Source: Sapria himalayana (lineage: Eukaryota; Streptophyta; Magnoliopsida; Malpighiales; Rafflesiaceae). Taken from it: 64,000 nt of DNA. The stretch is taken from contig JAREIK010009626.1 in the NCBI GenBank assembly GCA_029783825.1, positions 186,001-250,000 on the forward strand, given 5' to 3'. Under the pieces are notes generated by a model. It made no database searches and was not told the DNA's origin. It was given only the letters and a program-made list of their open reading frames with translations. Below, piece after piece: positions 1 through 14,450 of this stretch. A program made the translations under genes and the position numbers. Position 1 is the stretch's first letter, and the number at the start of each line of letters is the position of its first letter.

Positions 1-389
1 ATTTTCATCCAAAATTCATTTAATTTAACACTTTGAATGAAAGTTAGTATACTAATATTTATATTATCATTTCAGATAATAAATAGTAAATTTTATCATT
101 TGAAATATTTGAATGCAATTCGAGAAATTATAAGTCAATCAATCATCTTTATTACTATTCTCACACAAACACATTTAACTCTAGAGTTATAATGAGATCT
201 AGTATATTAGTAAGGATATGGTCGCATCCCCTAATTAGATGTAGTGTACTATTTTCATTCAAAATACTTTTAACTTGCCACTTTTAATGAAATTTGTTGT
301 ACTAGTATTTATATTATCATTTCAGACAATTAATAGCAAATTTTATCATTTAAAATAGTTTGAATGCAACACAAGAACTTACAAAGTGA
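1..389 (+). repeat. Satellite block S1 (~250-bp monomer)
   Basis: This is the end of a satellite array, about one and a half monomers. It shows the recurring landmarks of the family: 'atttatattatcatttcag', 'aattaatagcaaattttatc', 'gaatgcaacac' followed by 'agaactt', and 'catccaaaa' before 'cttttaac'. The block stops inside a monomer after 'aagaacttacaaagtga', where the unrelated sequence of CACTA element A begins. There is no coding potential. Confidence 0.9.
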
Positions 390-560
390 CAGAAATAGAT
401 TGTGGATCTTCTCCTAAATTTAGTGACAGAAAGGAATTTCATCGCTCATTTTGAAATGGATAGTGCATCTGTCATTGTCTTTAAAAATTTTAGTGATAGA
501 ATCTAATTACTTTGCAGCTTTAGAAATGGAAACTCATTCCATTGCTATTTTATGTTAATT
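390..560 (+). promoter_or_regulatory. 5' subterminal repeat region of element A
   Basis: Short variants of 'TTTAGAAATGGAA' recur here (for example 'acagaaagga', 'tttgaaatgga', 'tttagaaatggaaa'), and again in both orientations at the other end (8220-8524). In CACTA elements such subterminal repeats are the binding sites of the TNPA-type protein. That role is inferred from the family. Confidence 0.5.
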
Positions 561-1980
561 ATTTTTTCAAAGAATACTTCATCCATTCAAAATTAATTTT
601 AGGGTTTGGGCTAAATTTTTACTAATCTATCATCATCCATCCACCTAATCGAGCTTGCTTTCCTCCATGTTTGTGGTCATTACCATAGTTATCTATCATT
701 TAGGTATGCAATTTAATTTTTTGATTTTTACTATATACTTATATAAAAATTCATTGATTTTTCCTATATACTTATATAGAAATTCATTGATTTTTCCCTT
801 ATATACATATATATCCTAAATTCATTAAGCTTGCTTAGTCCATATTACATGCTTTATATGGATTTTTGAAGATCTTTATTAATTTTTTGCTTTGCTCCAT
901 GGCTATTTGACATTTTTTTTTGTATTTTCACTGGCATATTGATATGTATTACCATTGCAAATTTTTTGGATGATTTCTATTATATAAAATGCTTTTATCA
1001 ATTTAGTTACTACATATTTTTAATTTTAAACAGATCAATTATTATGGAGCCAAAAAAAAACACAAGAGAACTTAACCCTATTGGAATATTAGATATTAGA
1101 ATTCATGTTATCATTTTTTTAATGATTTTAGCAAACTCAAATATAATAAAATCTCAATATCTTTATTTTATAAACCCCAAATAAATATATACTTAACTTC
1201 ATAAAAGATCACTATTTTCACTCATCTGTGAGTGAATCTCTGACCCTCAACATTTTTTTATATTATGATCTTTCATATATTAACTAAATTAAAAAAAAAC
1301 TTACTAGGACATTCACAACTTTTTACATCACAACATTACAATCTTATTAGCTTCTAACAACTTCTACATGCATAAAATCTTGAAATCAAATAGTACTATT
1401 CCTTTTAACAAAATGTAATCGAAGATAATTAATCCAAAGTCCCAACAATTGGGAGGTAAACTATATGGTTACAGGCATCTCTTAATTATTTATATATATA
1501 TTTTAATTATGTGCACATATCTCACACACTATAACCATTCTTCAAATATAGCATCATGTTTCATATATGTGACTTTTTTTTATGTGATATTATTTTTTTT
1601 AGTTTTTTGTCAAAAAGAATTTGATTTATTCCTTTTGAAATTTATTATTATTTTTTTCTTGTATGTGATTTTTGATTAATTCTTGCAATTTCATCCTTTA
1701 TAAATAAATATGAAATATTTAGTTTTTTTGCATATGAGAAAAATACACCTAAATGATATTAGTAAATATATACGATATTAATGCAACCCCCATTATCTCA
1801 TTTTAATGCAAACTTACTTATGAATAATGTGACCACAATATTTTTATGCCATTTATGTAATGTCATAAATATGTTACAATAACTTTATTATAAATAAGTT
1901 GTTATTTACATTTTTATTATTCAATATGCGTTAGTATTATATGTTACATGAATGGAAATTATTATATGAACTGATCATCA
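561..1980 (+). other. Non-coding 5' region and intron-like DNA of element A
   Basis: AT-rich sequence without a convincing reading frame. It contains an imperfect direct repeat near 720-800 ('aaattcattgatttttcc'). The part from about 1069 to 1690 is well matched by 57453-58090 in element B, which shows it belongs to the element (leader or intron) and not to the satellite. The small open frames here have no recognisable product. Confidence 0.6.
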
Positions 1981-4900
1981 ATGGATAAATATCAGACTAA
2001 AAAATGGGGTTTTGACTAATGAGTTTGTAGAGAGGATTGAGGTGTTTATTGGTTTTGCTAAAAAATCCATCAATTAATTGATAGAACAAAAATAAGATGC
2101 TCATGTAATAATCATAAATATCAGAATTAGAGTTTCCAAGATATGGATAGAATATGATTTCATCTTGTAATAAATTTGTTGGAGCAATTTGTTTGGAATA
2201 AATATGGAGAAATAATGTGCCACATATAATAAAATATTATGTACATAGAAGTGTTAATTAAAATATTGTAATAGAATATGTTAATCATAATGATTAATGT
2301 GAGCCATGTTAAACAATGTTATTAGTCCTTCCTTCAATCTAGATATTACTATTAATATCCCAAAATCATCAACAAAAGAATTTTATGAAATGCTCAAAGC
2401 ATCATAAGATGAGGTTTAGCCTAGTAAACTGAATGGCCACTTAAAGTTATCTGTGGTGTCCAGACTTTTGAAATTAAAAGAAAAATATCATTTTTTAGAA
2501 AGGTGTTTTGATGAAATGTGAGATTTGTTATCTGAATTATTACCAAAGAATAATGTCATGACTAATGTGTTTTATTGTACAAAGAAGTTAATGTGAGGTT
2601 TGGGTTTACCTATCGAAAAAATACTTTACGGCATTAATGGTTGCATGATATATTGGAGAGAAGACAATGAAGTAATTGCATGTAATTTCTATAATTATCC
2701 TTGATACAAAAGACATACTTCATATAAATGGTATAAAAAAATATTCCTCAAATGAAGATGTATAACATTTTGTTAACTCCTCATATGCAAAAATTATTTT
2801 CATATGAAACCACTACTAATGACATGAGTTAGCACAAAGAGCATACTATTGAAGAATGCATGAGCGGCATTGCTTAGATTCTCCATCTTGGAAGTACTTT
2901 TATGATATTCATTCATCTTTATAGATAAAGATCGAATTGTTAGATTAGGATTATGAATAGATTGATTTCAACCATGTTGACAAATAGGTCAATAATACTC
3001 TTAATGGCTGATGATTGTTACATCATATAATTTAGTACCATAGATGTGTATGAAAGATGAATACAAGTTTTCGTGTGTTATCATGCCTAGTTTGAGAAAA
3101 CCAAAAGAAAAGTTGGTTGTTTTTTGCAACCACTAATTGCAGAGCTAAAAATGTGTGGGAGCAAGGTGTGCAAACATATGATATATATAAAAAGCTAAAC
3201 TTTCAAATGTAAGCAACATTTATGTGGACTAAAAGTAATTTTCTAGCATATTCCATATTGTCATGATGAAGTACTACAAGCAAATTAAATTATCCTTTCT
3301 GCATGGAGGACTCTAATACATTATCTTTGAGCAAAGGATAAAAACTTCTTGGTTTTATATCTATCATAAGTTCTTACATATGGAACATAGATTTAGGAGG
3401 AATATTAAGCCATTTAGGAAAGAATGGATAGTTATCAAAGGTGTACCACCTTTGAGGTCATGTATAAAAATATTAAAGCTAATTGAAAGATATGAATTCA
3501 AAAACATTAAATATGCTGATCTAAATTTTATTAATGAACAAATTTCGAAAAAGTATTACTATGTTTAGAAAAAAATGAAGCATCTTTTGAGATTTGTCTT
3601 GATGAAAAACTAACCTAATTAAGTACAACTTAGAAGTAATGCATATTTAGAAAAACTTTTTTGATAATATTTTTAATATTATCAATAATGTGGATGGAAA
3701 AATAAAAGAAAATGCCCAATCAAAATATGATTTAAAAGACTTTTGTTCACTTCTAGAGTTACATAAGGATGAATCAACAAATACATTTTTTAAGGCTTGT
3801 TATAGTCTTGACAATGATGCAAGAGAAACTTTATACAAATCGTTGATTAAGCTTATGTTCCTTGATGGATATATATATATATATATATATAACATGAGAA
3901 GATATGTTTATATGAAGAAGCATAAGTTATTTGGGATGAAAAATCATGACTGCCATGTGTTTATGCGGAGGTAAATAATTCAAGCATTATATGAATTACT
4001 TCCAAAAAATGTTTGGGAAGTATTGATTGACATAAGCATATTTTTAAGAATTTGACTTGTAATGTCATAACAAAGGAAGACATGAAGGAATTATAAAATG
4101 ACATTTTCATAATTATATGCATACTTGAGTGTATTTTTCTTCCTAGCTTCTTCAACTCCATGGAATATATTTTGATCCACTTTCCATATGAATCCATGAT
4201 AACATGTCATGTGTAATACAAATGGATGTATCAGGTTATATAATTTTTATTTGTTCATATAAATATTTAAATGTATATGATGAATAATTTTTATTCTAAT
4301 GAAGATATTTTTTAGATATCTTAAAAAATTGAAAAATAATGTTCAAAATAAAGACAAAGTCAAAAGATTGATATGCAATGTATACTTGGTTGAAGAAACT
4401 TTGGCATTTTGTGTGCACTACTTTCAGTCATAAGTATATAATTCACATTATAAAATATCACCAAATAATGATTATGGTATGGGGGTAGATCATAAGAAAA
4501 TGATATGCTTTCCATTTTCACCCATGTAGATAAATCATAAGGTATAGCAAAATCAAGATATTTTTTGGATGACCAGGATTATCATGATGTGCATATATAT
4601 ATATCTTGTTGAACTACAAAGAAGTTATACCTTATATTGAGTTATATTTATAAGCAGTTTACTTTGTCATTTCTTTATCATGGTATGTGATATACCTTTT
4701 TAAATATTCAAATTAATATCAATATTGTTTTTATAGAATTTATGCTAAGGAATTAAAGTAAAGAGAATCACATATTGATGATGCTTCCATTGATACTAAG
4801 CTTGACAAAGATTTCATATTTTGGTTTGAAAAAATTTTTAGTATTTAATTTATTTTTCTTGCTTCTAAAAAAGAACATGCAAAATTAAATAAGTATAATT

Positions 4901-5680
4901 TTATTTTATTCCATTCTTAGGTACATTTTTAATCATTAAATATATGTAATAGAAAAATAAAGTATTTTGAAAAATGATCATTATGAAGTTTATTGGTGTA
5001 TCACATACATTACATTAATAGATGCAAATTTCACACTTTGAAACATGGTTCAAATAGAACTACAATGAATAGAATAAGTATGAGCTATTCAAAATATTGA
5101 CTTCCATGGTTGATTGATTAAATTTTTACACTTGGAGTGTCGTGCTTTATTAATTAAGAGCACAATTGCATTTAAATGTGAATGGTTTGATCCTATTCAA
5201 AATTTGGGTACTAGAATTCATCATATGTACAATATTGTGGATGTGTATCATTAGAAATATTATATTAAGTATGAGCTATTCATTCTTGTGGTACAAGCAG
5301 AACAAGTATATTAAACCACTTATCAAACTATAGAAAGAAATATTTCTGAATGATGGGCTATTTGTACAATGAAACATAGATCAACTATAAAAGTTATTGA
5401 AAATGATGTTATTATAATATCATTATGTATTCCTTCATTTCAAGAGAATAATATAAAATTTTATCCAATCAATCATGTGGCGATGATGAGTTTGAAAAAT
5501 TACTTGGTTATGATGTAAATTATTTGGACATTGATGATGCCCATGTTGAAAAAGATAATGAGGAAAAATTATTTGTACAATCAGATGAGGATGAATATGT
5601 AAATAAAGATGATTTAGTAGAAATTCTAATGATGAGTAGACATTTATTGACTTTGATATTAAGTTATGTTACTTATTTTT
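1981..5680 (+). pseudogene. TNP2-type CACTA transposase pseudogene (element A)
   Basis: In an active element this protein would cut the CACTA ends. Fragments appear in the expected order. A transposase-associated domain lies near 1981-2240 ('NEFVERIEVFIGFA'). The tnp2 core runs from about 2380 to 3950, including 'MEHRFRRNIKPFRKEW' and then 'LDNDARETLYKSLIKL' and 'KLFGMKNHDCHVFMRR'. A DUF4218-like part covers about 3950-4860 ('PSFFNSMEYILIHFPYE'). A DUF4216-like part covers about 5040-5680 ('CEWFDPIQNLGTRIHH', 'YELFILVVQAEQVY'). Many stops and frameshifts separate these pieces, so no functional protein can be made. A (TA)n run at about 3869-3890 has inserted alternating Tyr-Ile residues in frame. 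The assignment rests on motif order and on agreement with elements B and C. Confidence 0.8.
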
Positions 5681-5827
5681 AACTATTACAATTTGGGTGT
5701 TAGAAAAATATAAAATCCAAAATTTTAAATATTGATGTGTTTCTCATTATGTTTTGTTAGAATGACATATTGATTATATTTTTTTATTGTTTTTGCATTT
5801 TTCAATGTTTATAAAACTTGAGATGAG

Positions 5828-7930
5828 ATATGCAAGGTGACAATTCAAGTGGCCAGTGATCTCAATCCGTGGGGAGCGGTAAAGGAAGTCAACTAATAGT
5901 TTGCGGAGGAGGAATTTAACATTTATTCAGAGACGCCAGCACTACAAATATATTTCCACATTCTTCTATATGTATACAGGATATATTGGCATCACCTCAT
6001 CATGAGACACATGGATTGATTACCATTGATATGTTGTCTTCATCTCATTCTGCAACAAAAGGCACTGTTAGCTCCATCCAACATATCTTAGGAAGTACAT
6101 GCATTGGTACTACTATAACAACAATGGTTGTATATTCACAATCAACTATTTGTATACAAACTTAAGATAAAATCTTTATTTGGCCCACAATTGACAATAA
6201 GTAGTACATACCTTTCAAAAAGTTACTACATGCATGCAATATCATTTTTCATACTTTTCATTTGTTAAAAATTTAAATTAAAATTATGAATGAAAATATA
6301 AATAAATCAGTATGGATAAAATATAGTAATTTTAATTAATAACAAACTCTGATGTTATTACTAATCCAATAGTATCATTGAGAATTGAAATAATATTTGT
6401 GTTAGAATGTTTTGAAATATGAGTGTATTTCATTTGTGTTGATATTAAATTATTTATAGGTTTAATCCTTTTGTTTCTCATACAATCAGTAAGATATTTA
6501 AAGAGAAGCTAATTATAAAAGGCTTAAAGTGGAGTAAAGTACTCCCAAAATATTAAAGAATATTATTGGGAAGAATTTGAAGTATGATTTTATTACATAA
6601 ACCAATATGTCAAAATATTTTTTATGAAATAGTATGAAAAGAAATGCATCACAATGTATTGTTAATTTTTTTTATTTTTTGAAGAAAATTTATAAATGGA
6701 ATAACAATTTGTTGATGTTGGTGAAGAAAACATGAAAACATGTGGCTAGTGTTAGATACAATGACATGATTGGAAAATGGAGAAAAAAGTATGGTAATGA
6801 TGCAAATTCAAATAGTAGTCCCCTTCATGTTTGGATAAAATAGTGAGAATACTAGAATAGTGTGAAATCCAACACATTATCCTAGATGACATCACAAAAT
6901 CATCGATCAAAGAAAGTAGGTGAAGGATTAGGACATTCCAAACATATTGGAGGTTCAAAGATGATCTATCTATATTCAGTAGATTTGGTAAAATTATCTT
7001 TCCTAATTTATTATGATTTTAACTTTGTAAATGCAGACGATACTAAATTTATCATTATATCAGAAGGCTGAGTTTGGATCTCCACTAATATCATTTTAGG
7101 TGTTCAAGTGAATGCACAAAAAAAGAATAAATATTTTGTAGACTAGTGGTCAAATGATATTAATATGAGTTTCTCAATTTATACTTTCAGTGTCTTATTT
7201 AAATTGTAGTTTAAGAATAAAAAAATTAAAAAAAATATAAATTTTAGCATTAATAGGAATTAATGTCCAAAGTCAAGTATTTTTACCATTACTGTTGAGT
7301 TTTTTATATATGGACTCCTTAAATGAAGTAACTCACTTTATTTTTTTAATTAATTTTTAGTAGGGAGTTTATAGTTTGATGTGTTTGTATAAATTTTTTT
7401 TGAATATAGTACTAATTAGTTATATTATAATGTAACAATTGTAGGAAGCTATTGAGAATATAGTTACCATTACTTCACAATTGAAAAATCCTTCTAAAAA
7501 GGCTCTAGAGATTTATGTTGTGTATATTTACCTTAAGGTCATTAGAGTGGAGTATAAAAAATGGTGTGAGTATGGTTTTGGTACCCATGCATCTATATTT
7601 TATCTAGATTCTATTTGGAGCTCTTCATCTTCCAATTACAATAATTTGTTTGATGATCGATTGCAAGAGGAGACGCAAAAAATTCAGGATACTTTGTAAA
7701 GAAAAAATGAGGATATACAACAAAAAAATGAAGAGATATAAAAGAAAATTGAAGCATGAAAAAAGAGAAGGAAGAAAGAATCAAAGGAGAGAAAGAAATG
7801 CAATAGAAAATTTTGAAGATAGAGAAAAATATGTGCAAGTTGGCAGAGACTTAGATTATTTTTTTTCATTCTAAAGAAGATCCATCTAGATCTCCAAAGG
7901 AGAATACTCATCCCAACAAGAACTCATAGC
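5828..7930 (+). pseudogene. Second CACTA gene, Transposase_24 / TNPA-like pseudogene (element A)
   Basis: This lies downstream of the TNP2 pseudogene, in the same place as the second gene of element C. Recognisable parts are an N-terminal Ser/Thr-rich stretch (about 5830-6170), a middle region with 'GEGLGHSKHIGGSK' (about 6903-6960) that matches 'TRMSRHIGGSK' in C, and a C-terminal region at about 7445-7700 ('EAIENIVTITSQLKNPSKKA'). Lys/Glu-rich sequence follows to about 7870, probably the remains of a coiled coil. Introns are likely between these blocks. Stops and frameshifts are frequent. In En/Spm-like elements the second protein binds subterminal repeats; that role is inferred here. Confidence 0.65.
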
Positions 7931-8219
7931 TATTTGTTATTTTATATTAATATATTTTTGTAATGAAATTTGTAGTCCTAAACTTTTTTTGGTGATCTTA
8001 TTTTTTATTGTTGTTAATGTGTACTAAAATGGTTGAAAATTTGATGTTTGTTATTTCATTGTTATACTTTTTAATTGATGTTATGTGAATGTTATTGGAT
8101 GAATAATATGCAAGTACTTACTAGATTGTATGCTATATCATTTATGTATGTATTAGTATACTATATACAACATACATAAACTACAACAAAAGGTACATCT
8201 TCCTATCATAAAAAATAGA
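7931..8219 (+). other. Non-coding 3' region of element A
   Basis: AT-rich sequence after the second pseudogene, presumed 3' untranslated and flanking DNA of the element. I see no gene in it. Confidence 0.5.
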
Positions 8220-8524
8220 AACAAAATATGGCATTTCAATTCTGTTTCTAATTTAGAAATGGAATTTCCAATTCTATTCTATTCCTTCACTATTTTAGTA
8301 TCATAATAGAAATGAAAACTAAGATCATATTTTTGTCACTATTGTTAGAAATGACAAACTTCCAACGCACATATTAAATTGCCCAGGAAATTTCCATTTC
8401 TAAAATTTAGAAAGGAACATTTTAGAAATGGAAAGATGTCGTTTCTATTTAGGTCACTAATTGCAAATTATTATGGAATTAGAAATGAATTAGACACTTT
8501 ATAATTTGCTTCTTTCATGTAGTG
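8220..8524 (+). repeat. 3' subterminal repeats and terminal inverted repeat end of element A
   Basis: Several copies of 'TTTAGAAATGGAA' and close variants occur here in both orientations ('tagaaatggaatttcc', 'ttttagaaatggaaag', 'ttagaaatgaatta'). They end in the terminus 'tgtagtg' at 8524. The change back to satellite ('taatgggatcta') is abrupt and fixes the boundary. Confidence 0.75.
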
Positions 8525-11500
8525 TAATGGGATCTATTATATCGGTGTTAATATGGTTGCATCACCTAATGAGATATGGTGTACTATATTCATCCAAAAC
8601 ACATTTAAATTATAACTTTTAATGATATTTGGTGTACTAGTGTTTATATTATAATTTTAGATAATTACTAGTAAATTTTATCATTTAAGATATTCGAATG
8701 CAATATGACACCTTCATGGGTGATATATAATCTTAGTACTATTATCATCCAAATATGTTTAACTTTAGAGTTCTAATGATATCCAATATATTAGTGTTTG
8801 TATGCTTTTAATCTCATAATGAGATCTAATATACTATTTTCATCCAAAACACTTATAACTTATTACTTTTATTGAAATTCAGTGTACTAGTAGTCATATT
8901 ATCATTTTAGATAATTAATAGCAAATTTTATCATTTAAAATATTTGAAAGAAAATCAAGAACATCCAAGACGATTGATCATCTTAGAACTATTTCCATCC
9001 AAACATAGTTAACTTCTGAGTCCCAATGAGATCTAATATATTAGTGTAAGCATGATCGCATCCCCTAATGAGGTCTAATGTACTATTCTCATCCAAAACA
9101 CTTTTAACTTATCACTTTTAATAAAATTTGGTGTACTAGTAATTATATTATTATTTCAGACAATAAAAAAATTTATTTTTTATAATATTTAAATAGAACA
9201 TGAGAACTTCCATTATGATCCATCATTTAGTAATATTCCCTCCTAAACACATTTAACTTCAGAATTATAATGAGAACTAATGTACAATCCTCATCTAAAA
9301 CACTTTTAACTAATCACTTTTAATGAAATTCAATGTACTTTTAGTTATATTATCATCTCATATAATTAAGAAAAATTTTATCATTTAAGATTTTTAAATG
9401 CAACATGAGAACTTCAATGATGATCCATCATTTAATTACTATTTCCACCCAAATACATTTAACTTTAAATTTCTAATGAGATCTAGTCTAATAGTGTTGG
9501 TATGGTCGCATCCCAAAGTAAGATCTGGTATACTATTTACATCCAAACCACTTTACTTATCACCTTGAATGAAATTTGGTGTACATGTATATATATTATC
9601 ATTTCAGATAATTAATATTACATTTTTTTCATTTTAAATATTTGATTGTAATATGAGAAGTTTCAAGCTGATCAATTATCTTAGTACTATTCCCGCCCAA
9701 ACATATTTAAATCTCAAAATTCTAATGAGATCTAGTGTATTAATGTTGGTATGGTCTCATCCCCTAATGAGATCTAGTATTCTATTTTCATCCAAAAGAC
9801 TTTTAACATGTCACTTTTTATAAAATTTGGTATTCTAGTATTTATATTATCATTTCAAACAAATAATAAAGAAAATTATTATTTAAAATATTTAAATACA
9901 ATACAAGAACTTCCAAATTGATCCATCATATTAGTATTATTCCTACTCAAACACATTTAACTTTAAAATTCTAATAAGATATAGTGTATTAATTTTGGTA
10001 TGATTGCATCCTCTATGGAGATCAAGTGTATTATTCTCATTCAAAATACTTTTATATCTTTTAATGAAATATGGTGTAGAAGTATTTATATTATCATTTA
10101 AGATGATTAATAAAATTTTTTTTCATTTAGATTATTTGAATGCAACACGAGAATATCCAAGGTTATTCATCATCTTAGTACTATCCACACCAAAACACAT
10201 TTAATTTTAGAATTCTAATTAGATCTAGTGTATTAGTGTTGATATAGCATATCCCCTAATGAAATTTAGTGTACTATTTTCATCTAGAATACTTTTAACA
10301 TATCACTTTTGATAAATTTTAGTGTACTAGTATTGATATTATCATTTCGAATAATTAATAACAAATTTTATCAATTAAAAAATTAAATACAACACAATTT
10401 CCAAGGTGATTCATCATATTAATATTATTCTCACTTAAATATATTTAACTTTATAATTAAAATGAGATCTAATATATTAGTATTGCATGATCACATCCCC
10501 TAATAAAATTTGGTATACTATTTTCATTCAAATCACTTATATCTTATCACTTTTATTGAAATTTGGAATACTAATATTTATATTATTATTTCATATAATT
10601 TAATAAAATTTTATATATTTTAAAGCAACATAAGAACTTCCAAGGTGATCCATCACATTAGTAATATTCCCTCCCAAAAATACTTTTAACTTATCACATT
10701 TAATTAACTTTAGAGTTATAATGAAATCTAATTTACTATTCACATCCAAAATACTTTTAACTTATCACATTTAATGAAATTTAAGATACTAGTATTTATA
10801 TTATCATTTCAGATAATTAATAGCAAATATTATCATTTAAGATATTTAAATGCAATATTAGAACTTTCAAGTTGATCAATTATCTTTGTACTATTCTCAT
10901 CCAAGAACATTTAGCTTCACAATTCAAATGAGAACTATTATATTAGCGTTGGTAGGGTCACATCCACTAATGAGATTTAGTGTATTATTGCATCCAAAAT
11001 ATGTTTAAATTATAATTTTTAATAAAATTCAATGTATTAGTATTTCTATTATCATTTAAGATAATTAATAGCGAATTTTATCATTTAAAATATTTTAAAG
11101 TGAACATTTTAGTATATTACCTAATTAGTTTTAAAGAAATATAGTGTATTTGTGTTGGTATGGTTACATCCTCAATTGAGATCTGAAGTACTTTTTTAAT
11201 CAAAGACACATTCAACATATAACTTTTGATGGAATTTAGTGTACTAGTTTTTATATTACTATTTCAAACAATTAATAGAATATTTTATTATTAAAATATC
11301 TGAATGCAATAGTATTTATATTATCATTTCACACAATTAATAGCAAAATTTATCATTTAAAATATTTGAATGAAACAAAAGAACTTCGAAGTTGAACATC
11401 TTAGTACTATTCATATCCATATGTATTTTACTTCGGAGTTCTAATAAGATCTAGTGTATTAGTATTGGTATGTTCACATCTACTAATGAAATATGGTATT

Positions 11501-14450
11501 TTATTTTCATTCAAAACACTTTTAGCTTGGCACTTTTAATGAAATTCCCTATACATGTACTTATATTTTAATTTTAGATATTTAATAGTAAATTTTATCA
11601 TTTAAGATATTTGAATGGAACACAAGATCTTCTAAGATGATCCAGTATCTTAGTATTATTCCAGTCTAAACATATTTAACTTCAAAATTCTAATGAGATC
11701 TAGAGTATTAGTGGTCATATTGTTGCAACCCCTTATAAGATCCTAAGGAATGAATTATTTTCATTCAAAACATTTTTACTTATAACTTTTAATAAAATTA
11801 AGTGTAATATTATTTATATTGCCATTTCAGACAATTAATATAAAATTTGTATTGATAGTTCTAAAGAGATTTGGTGTATTAGTATTGGTATATTCGCATC
11901 CACTAATGAGATCTAGTATACTATTTTATTTCAAAATACTTTTAATTTATCACTTTTAATGAAATATAGTGTACTAGTATTTATATTATCATTTTAGGCA
12001 ATTAATTGAAAATTCTATCATTTAAAATGTTTGAATGCAACAAGAATACTTCCTATGTGATCATTCATCTTAATACTATTCCTACCCAAATATATTTAAC
12101 TTCAAAGTTCTAATAAGATCTAATATATTAGTGATGCACTAGTCGCATCCTTTAATGAGATCGAGTGCACTATTCTCAACCAAAATACTTTTAACTTATA
12201 ACTTTTAATGAAATTATGTGCACTATTCTATATATTATAATTTCAGATAATTAATAGCAAAATTTATCATTTAAAATATTAGAATGCAACACAAGGACTT
12301 CTAAAATTATTCATCATTTAAATTCTATTCCCGCCCAAAAACATTTAACTTCAAAGTTCTAATGAGATCTAATGTATTATTGTTTCTATAATCACATTAC
12401 CTATTGAGATCTAGTATATTATTCTCATCCAAAATACTTTTAACTTTTCTCTTTAAATAAATTTTAGTGTACTAGTATTTATATTATCATTTTAGATAAT
12501 TAATAACCAATTTTCTTTATTATTTATTAATAAATTTAACTAATCACTTTTAACGAAATTCGGTATACTAGTTTTTATACTATTATTTCAAATAATTAAT
12601 AGAAAATTTTATTATTTAAAATATCAAAATATTACACAAGAACTTTCAAAGTAATCTATCATCTTAATACTATTCCTACTCAAACACATTTAACTTTATA
12701 GTCATATTGAGATCTATTATATTAGTATTGGTATGGTAGCATCTCCTAATAAGATTTGGTGTACTATTTTCAACAAAAGCACATTTAAATTATCACTTTT
12801 ATTGAAATTCAGTGTAGTTGTATTTATATTATCATTTTAGATAATTATTAGCAAATCTTTTTCATTTATAATATTTAATTGCAACATGAGAACAGCTAAG
12901 ATAATTCATTATCTTAGGACTTTTCCTGCCTAAATACATTTGACTTTAGAGTTCTAATAAGAACTAGTGTATTAATGTTTATATTGTCGCAATCACTAAT
13001 GAGATATGGTGTTTATATTCCAAGGTGATCGATCATCTTAGTACTATTTCTACACAAATATATATAATTTTAGAGTTCTAATGAGATCAAGTATATAAGT
13101 GTTGATATATTGTACTATTTTCATCCAAAATACTTTTAACTTATCACTTTTAATTAAATTTGGTGTATTAAAATTTATATTATTATTTTAGACAATTAAT
13201 AGCTAATTATAACATTTTAAATATTTTAATGCAATAAGAGAATATCCAAAGTGATTAATCATCTTAGTATTATTCTGCCCATAAACATCTAATATAAGAA
13301 TTTCAATGAGATCTAGTGTATTAGTGGTGATTTGGTCGCATCCCCAAATGAGATATGATGTATTATTTTCATCCAAAATATGTTTAGCTTATCACATTAT
13401 ATGAAATTCAGTGTACTAGTATTTAAATTATCATTTTAGATAATAAATAATAAATTTATCAATTAATATCTTTGAATAGAACATGTGAATGTCAAAGGTG
13501 ATTTATAATCTTAGTACTATTCTCGTACAAATACCTATAACTACATAGTTCTAATGAGGTTTATTATATTACTGTTGGTATGATCACATCCCCTTATTAG
13601 ATCTAGTGTATTATTTTTATCCAACATCATTTTAACTTGTCACTTTTAATAAAATTCAATGCACTAGTATTTATTTTATCATTTTAGATAATTAATAATA
13701 ATTTTTATCATTTTAGATATTTGAATGCAATATGAGAATTTCCAAGTAGATCCAACATCTTAGCATTATTCCTGCACAAATATATTTAATTTTAGAATTC
13801 CAATGAGATTTAGTGTATTAGTGTTGTATGGCCACATCTCCTAATGATACCAGGTATAATATTTTCATTCAAAACACTTTTAGTTTATCACTTTTTATAA
13901 AATTTGGTCTACTAGTATATATATTATTATTTCAAACAATTAATATCAACTTTTATCAATTAAAATATTTTGATGCAACACAAAAAATTTCAAAGTGATC
14001 TATCATCTTATTATTATTCCCGCTCAAACACATTTAACTTTAAAATTTTGATAAAATCTAATTTATTAGTGCTAATAAGTTTAAAATCATAATGAAATCT
14101 GATTTTGTGTACTATTCTTATCCAAAATACTTTTAACTTATAACTTTTAATAAAATTCAATGTAATATTATTTATTTTAACATTTAAGATAATTAATAAT
14201 AGTTTTATCATTTAAAATATTTGAATACAACATGAAAACTTTCAAGGTGATCTTTCATCTTAGTATTATTCCTACCCAAATACTTTTAACTTTAAAATTC
14301 TCATGATATCTAGTGTATTAATATTGGTATAGAGTGCTATTTTCAACCAAAATATTTTTAATGTATCACTTTTAATGAAATTTAGTAAACTAGTATTTAT
14401 ATTATAATTTCAGATTATTAATACCAAATTTTATCATTTAAGATATTTGT

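Larger units (their letters stand above)
390..8524 (+). mobile_element. CACTA (En/Spm) element A, family 1, 5' end lost
   Basis: This decayed DNA transposon of about 8.1 kb interrupts the satellite. The right end is canonical: it finishes in 'cttctttcatgtagtg' at 8524, the reverse complement of a CACTA terminus, and satellite resumes at 8525. The left terminus is not recognisable. Satellite breaks off at 389, about 70 bp of monomer is missing relative to the right side, and no CACTA motif or target duplication is seen, so the 5' end was probably deleted with some flank. Inside are a TNP2-like pseudogene and a second Transposase_24-like pseudogene on the same strand. Element B is a second copy of the family and aligns from about 1069 of A onward, introns included. 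Confidence 0.85.

Noticed and set aside
939..1679. Two small hydrophobic frames upstream of the element A transposase
   Set aside because: No start context or domain, and the same region in element B does not keep the frames; non-coding leader or intron.
7611..7911. Overlapping frames on the complement, rich in Phe and Ser
   Set aside because: Shadows of the Lys/Glu-rich end of the Transposase_24-like pseudogene of element A.
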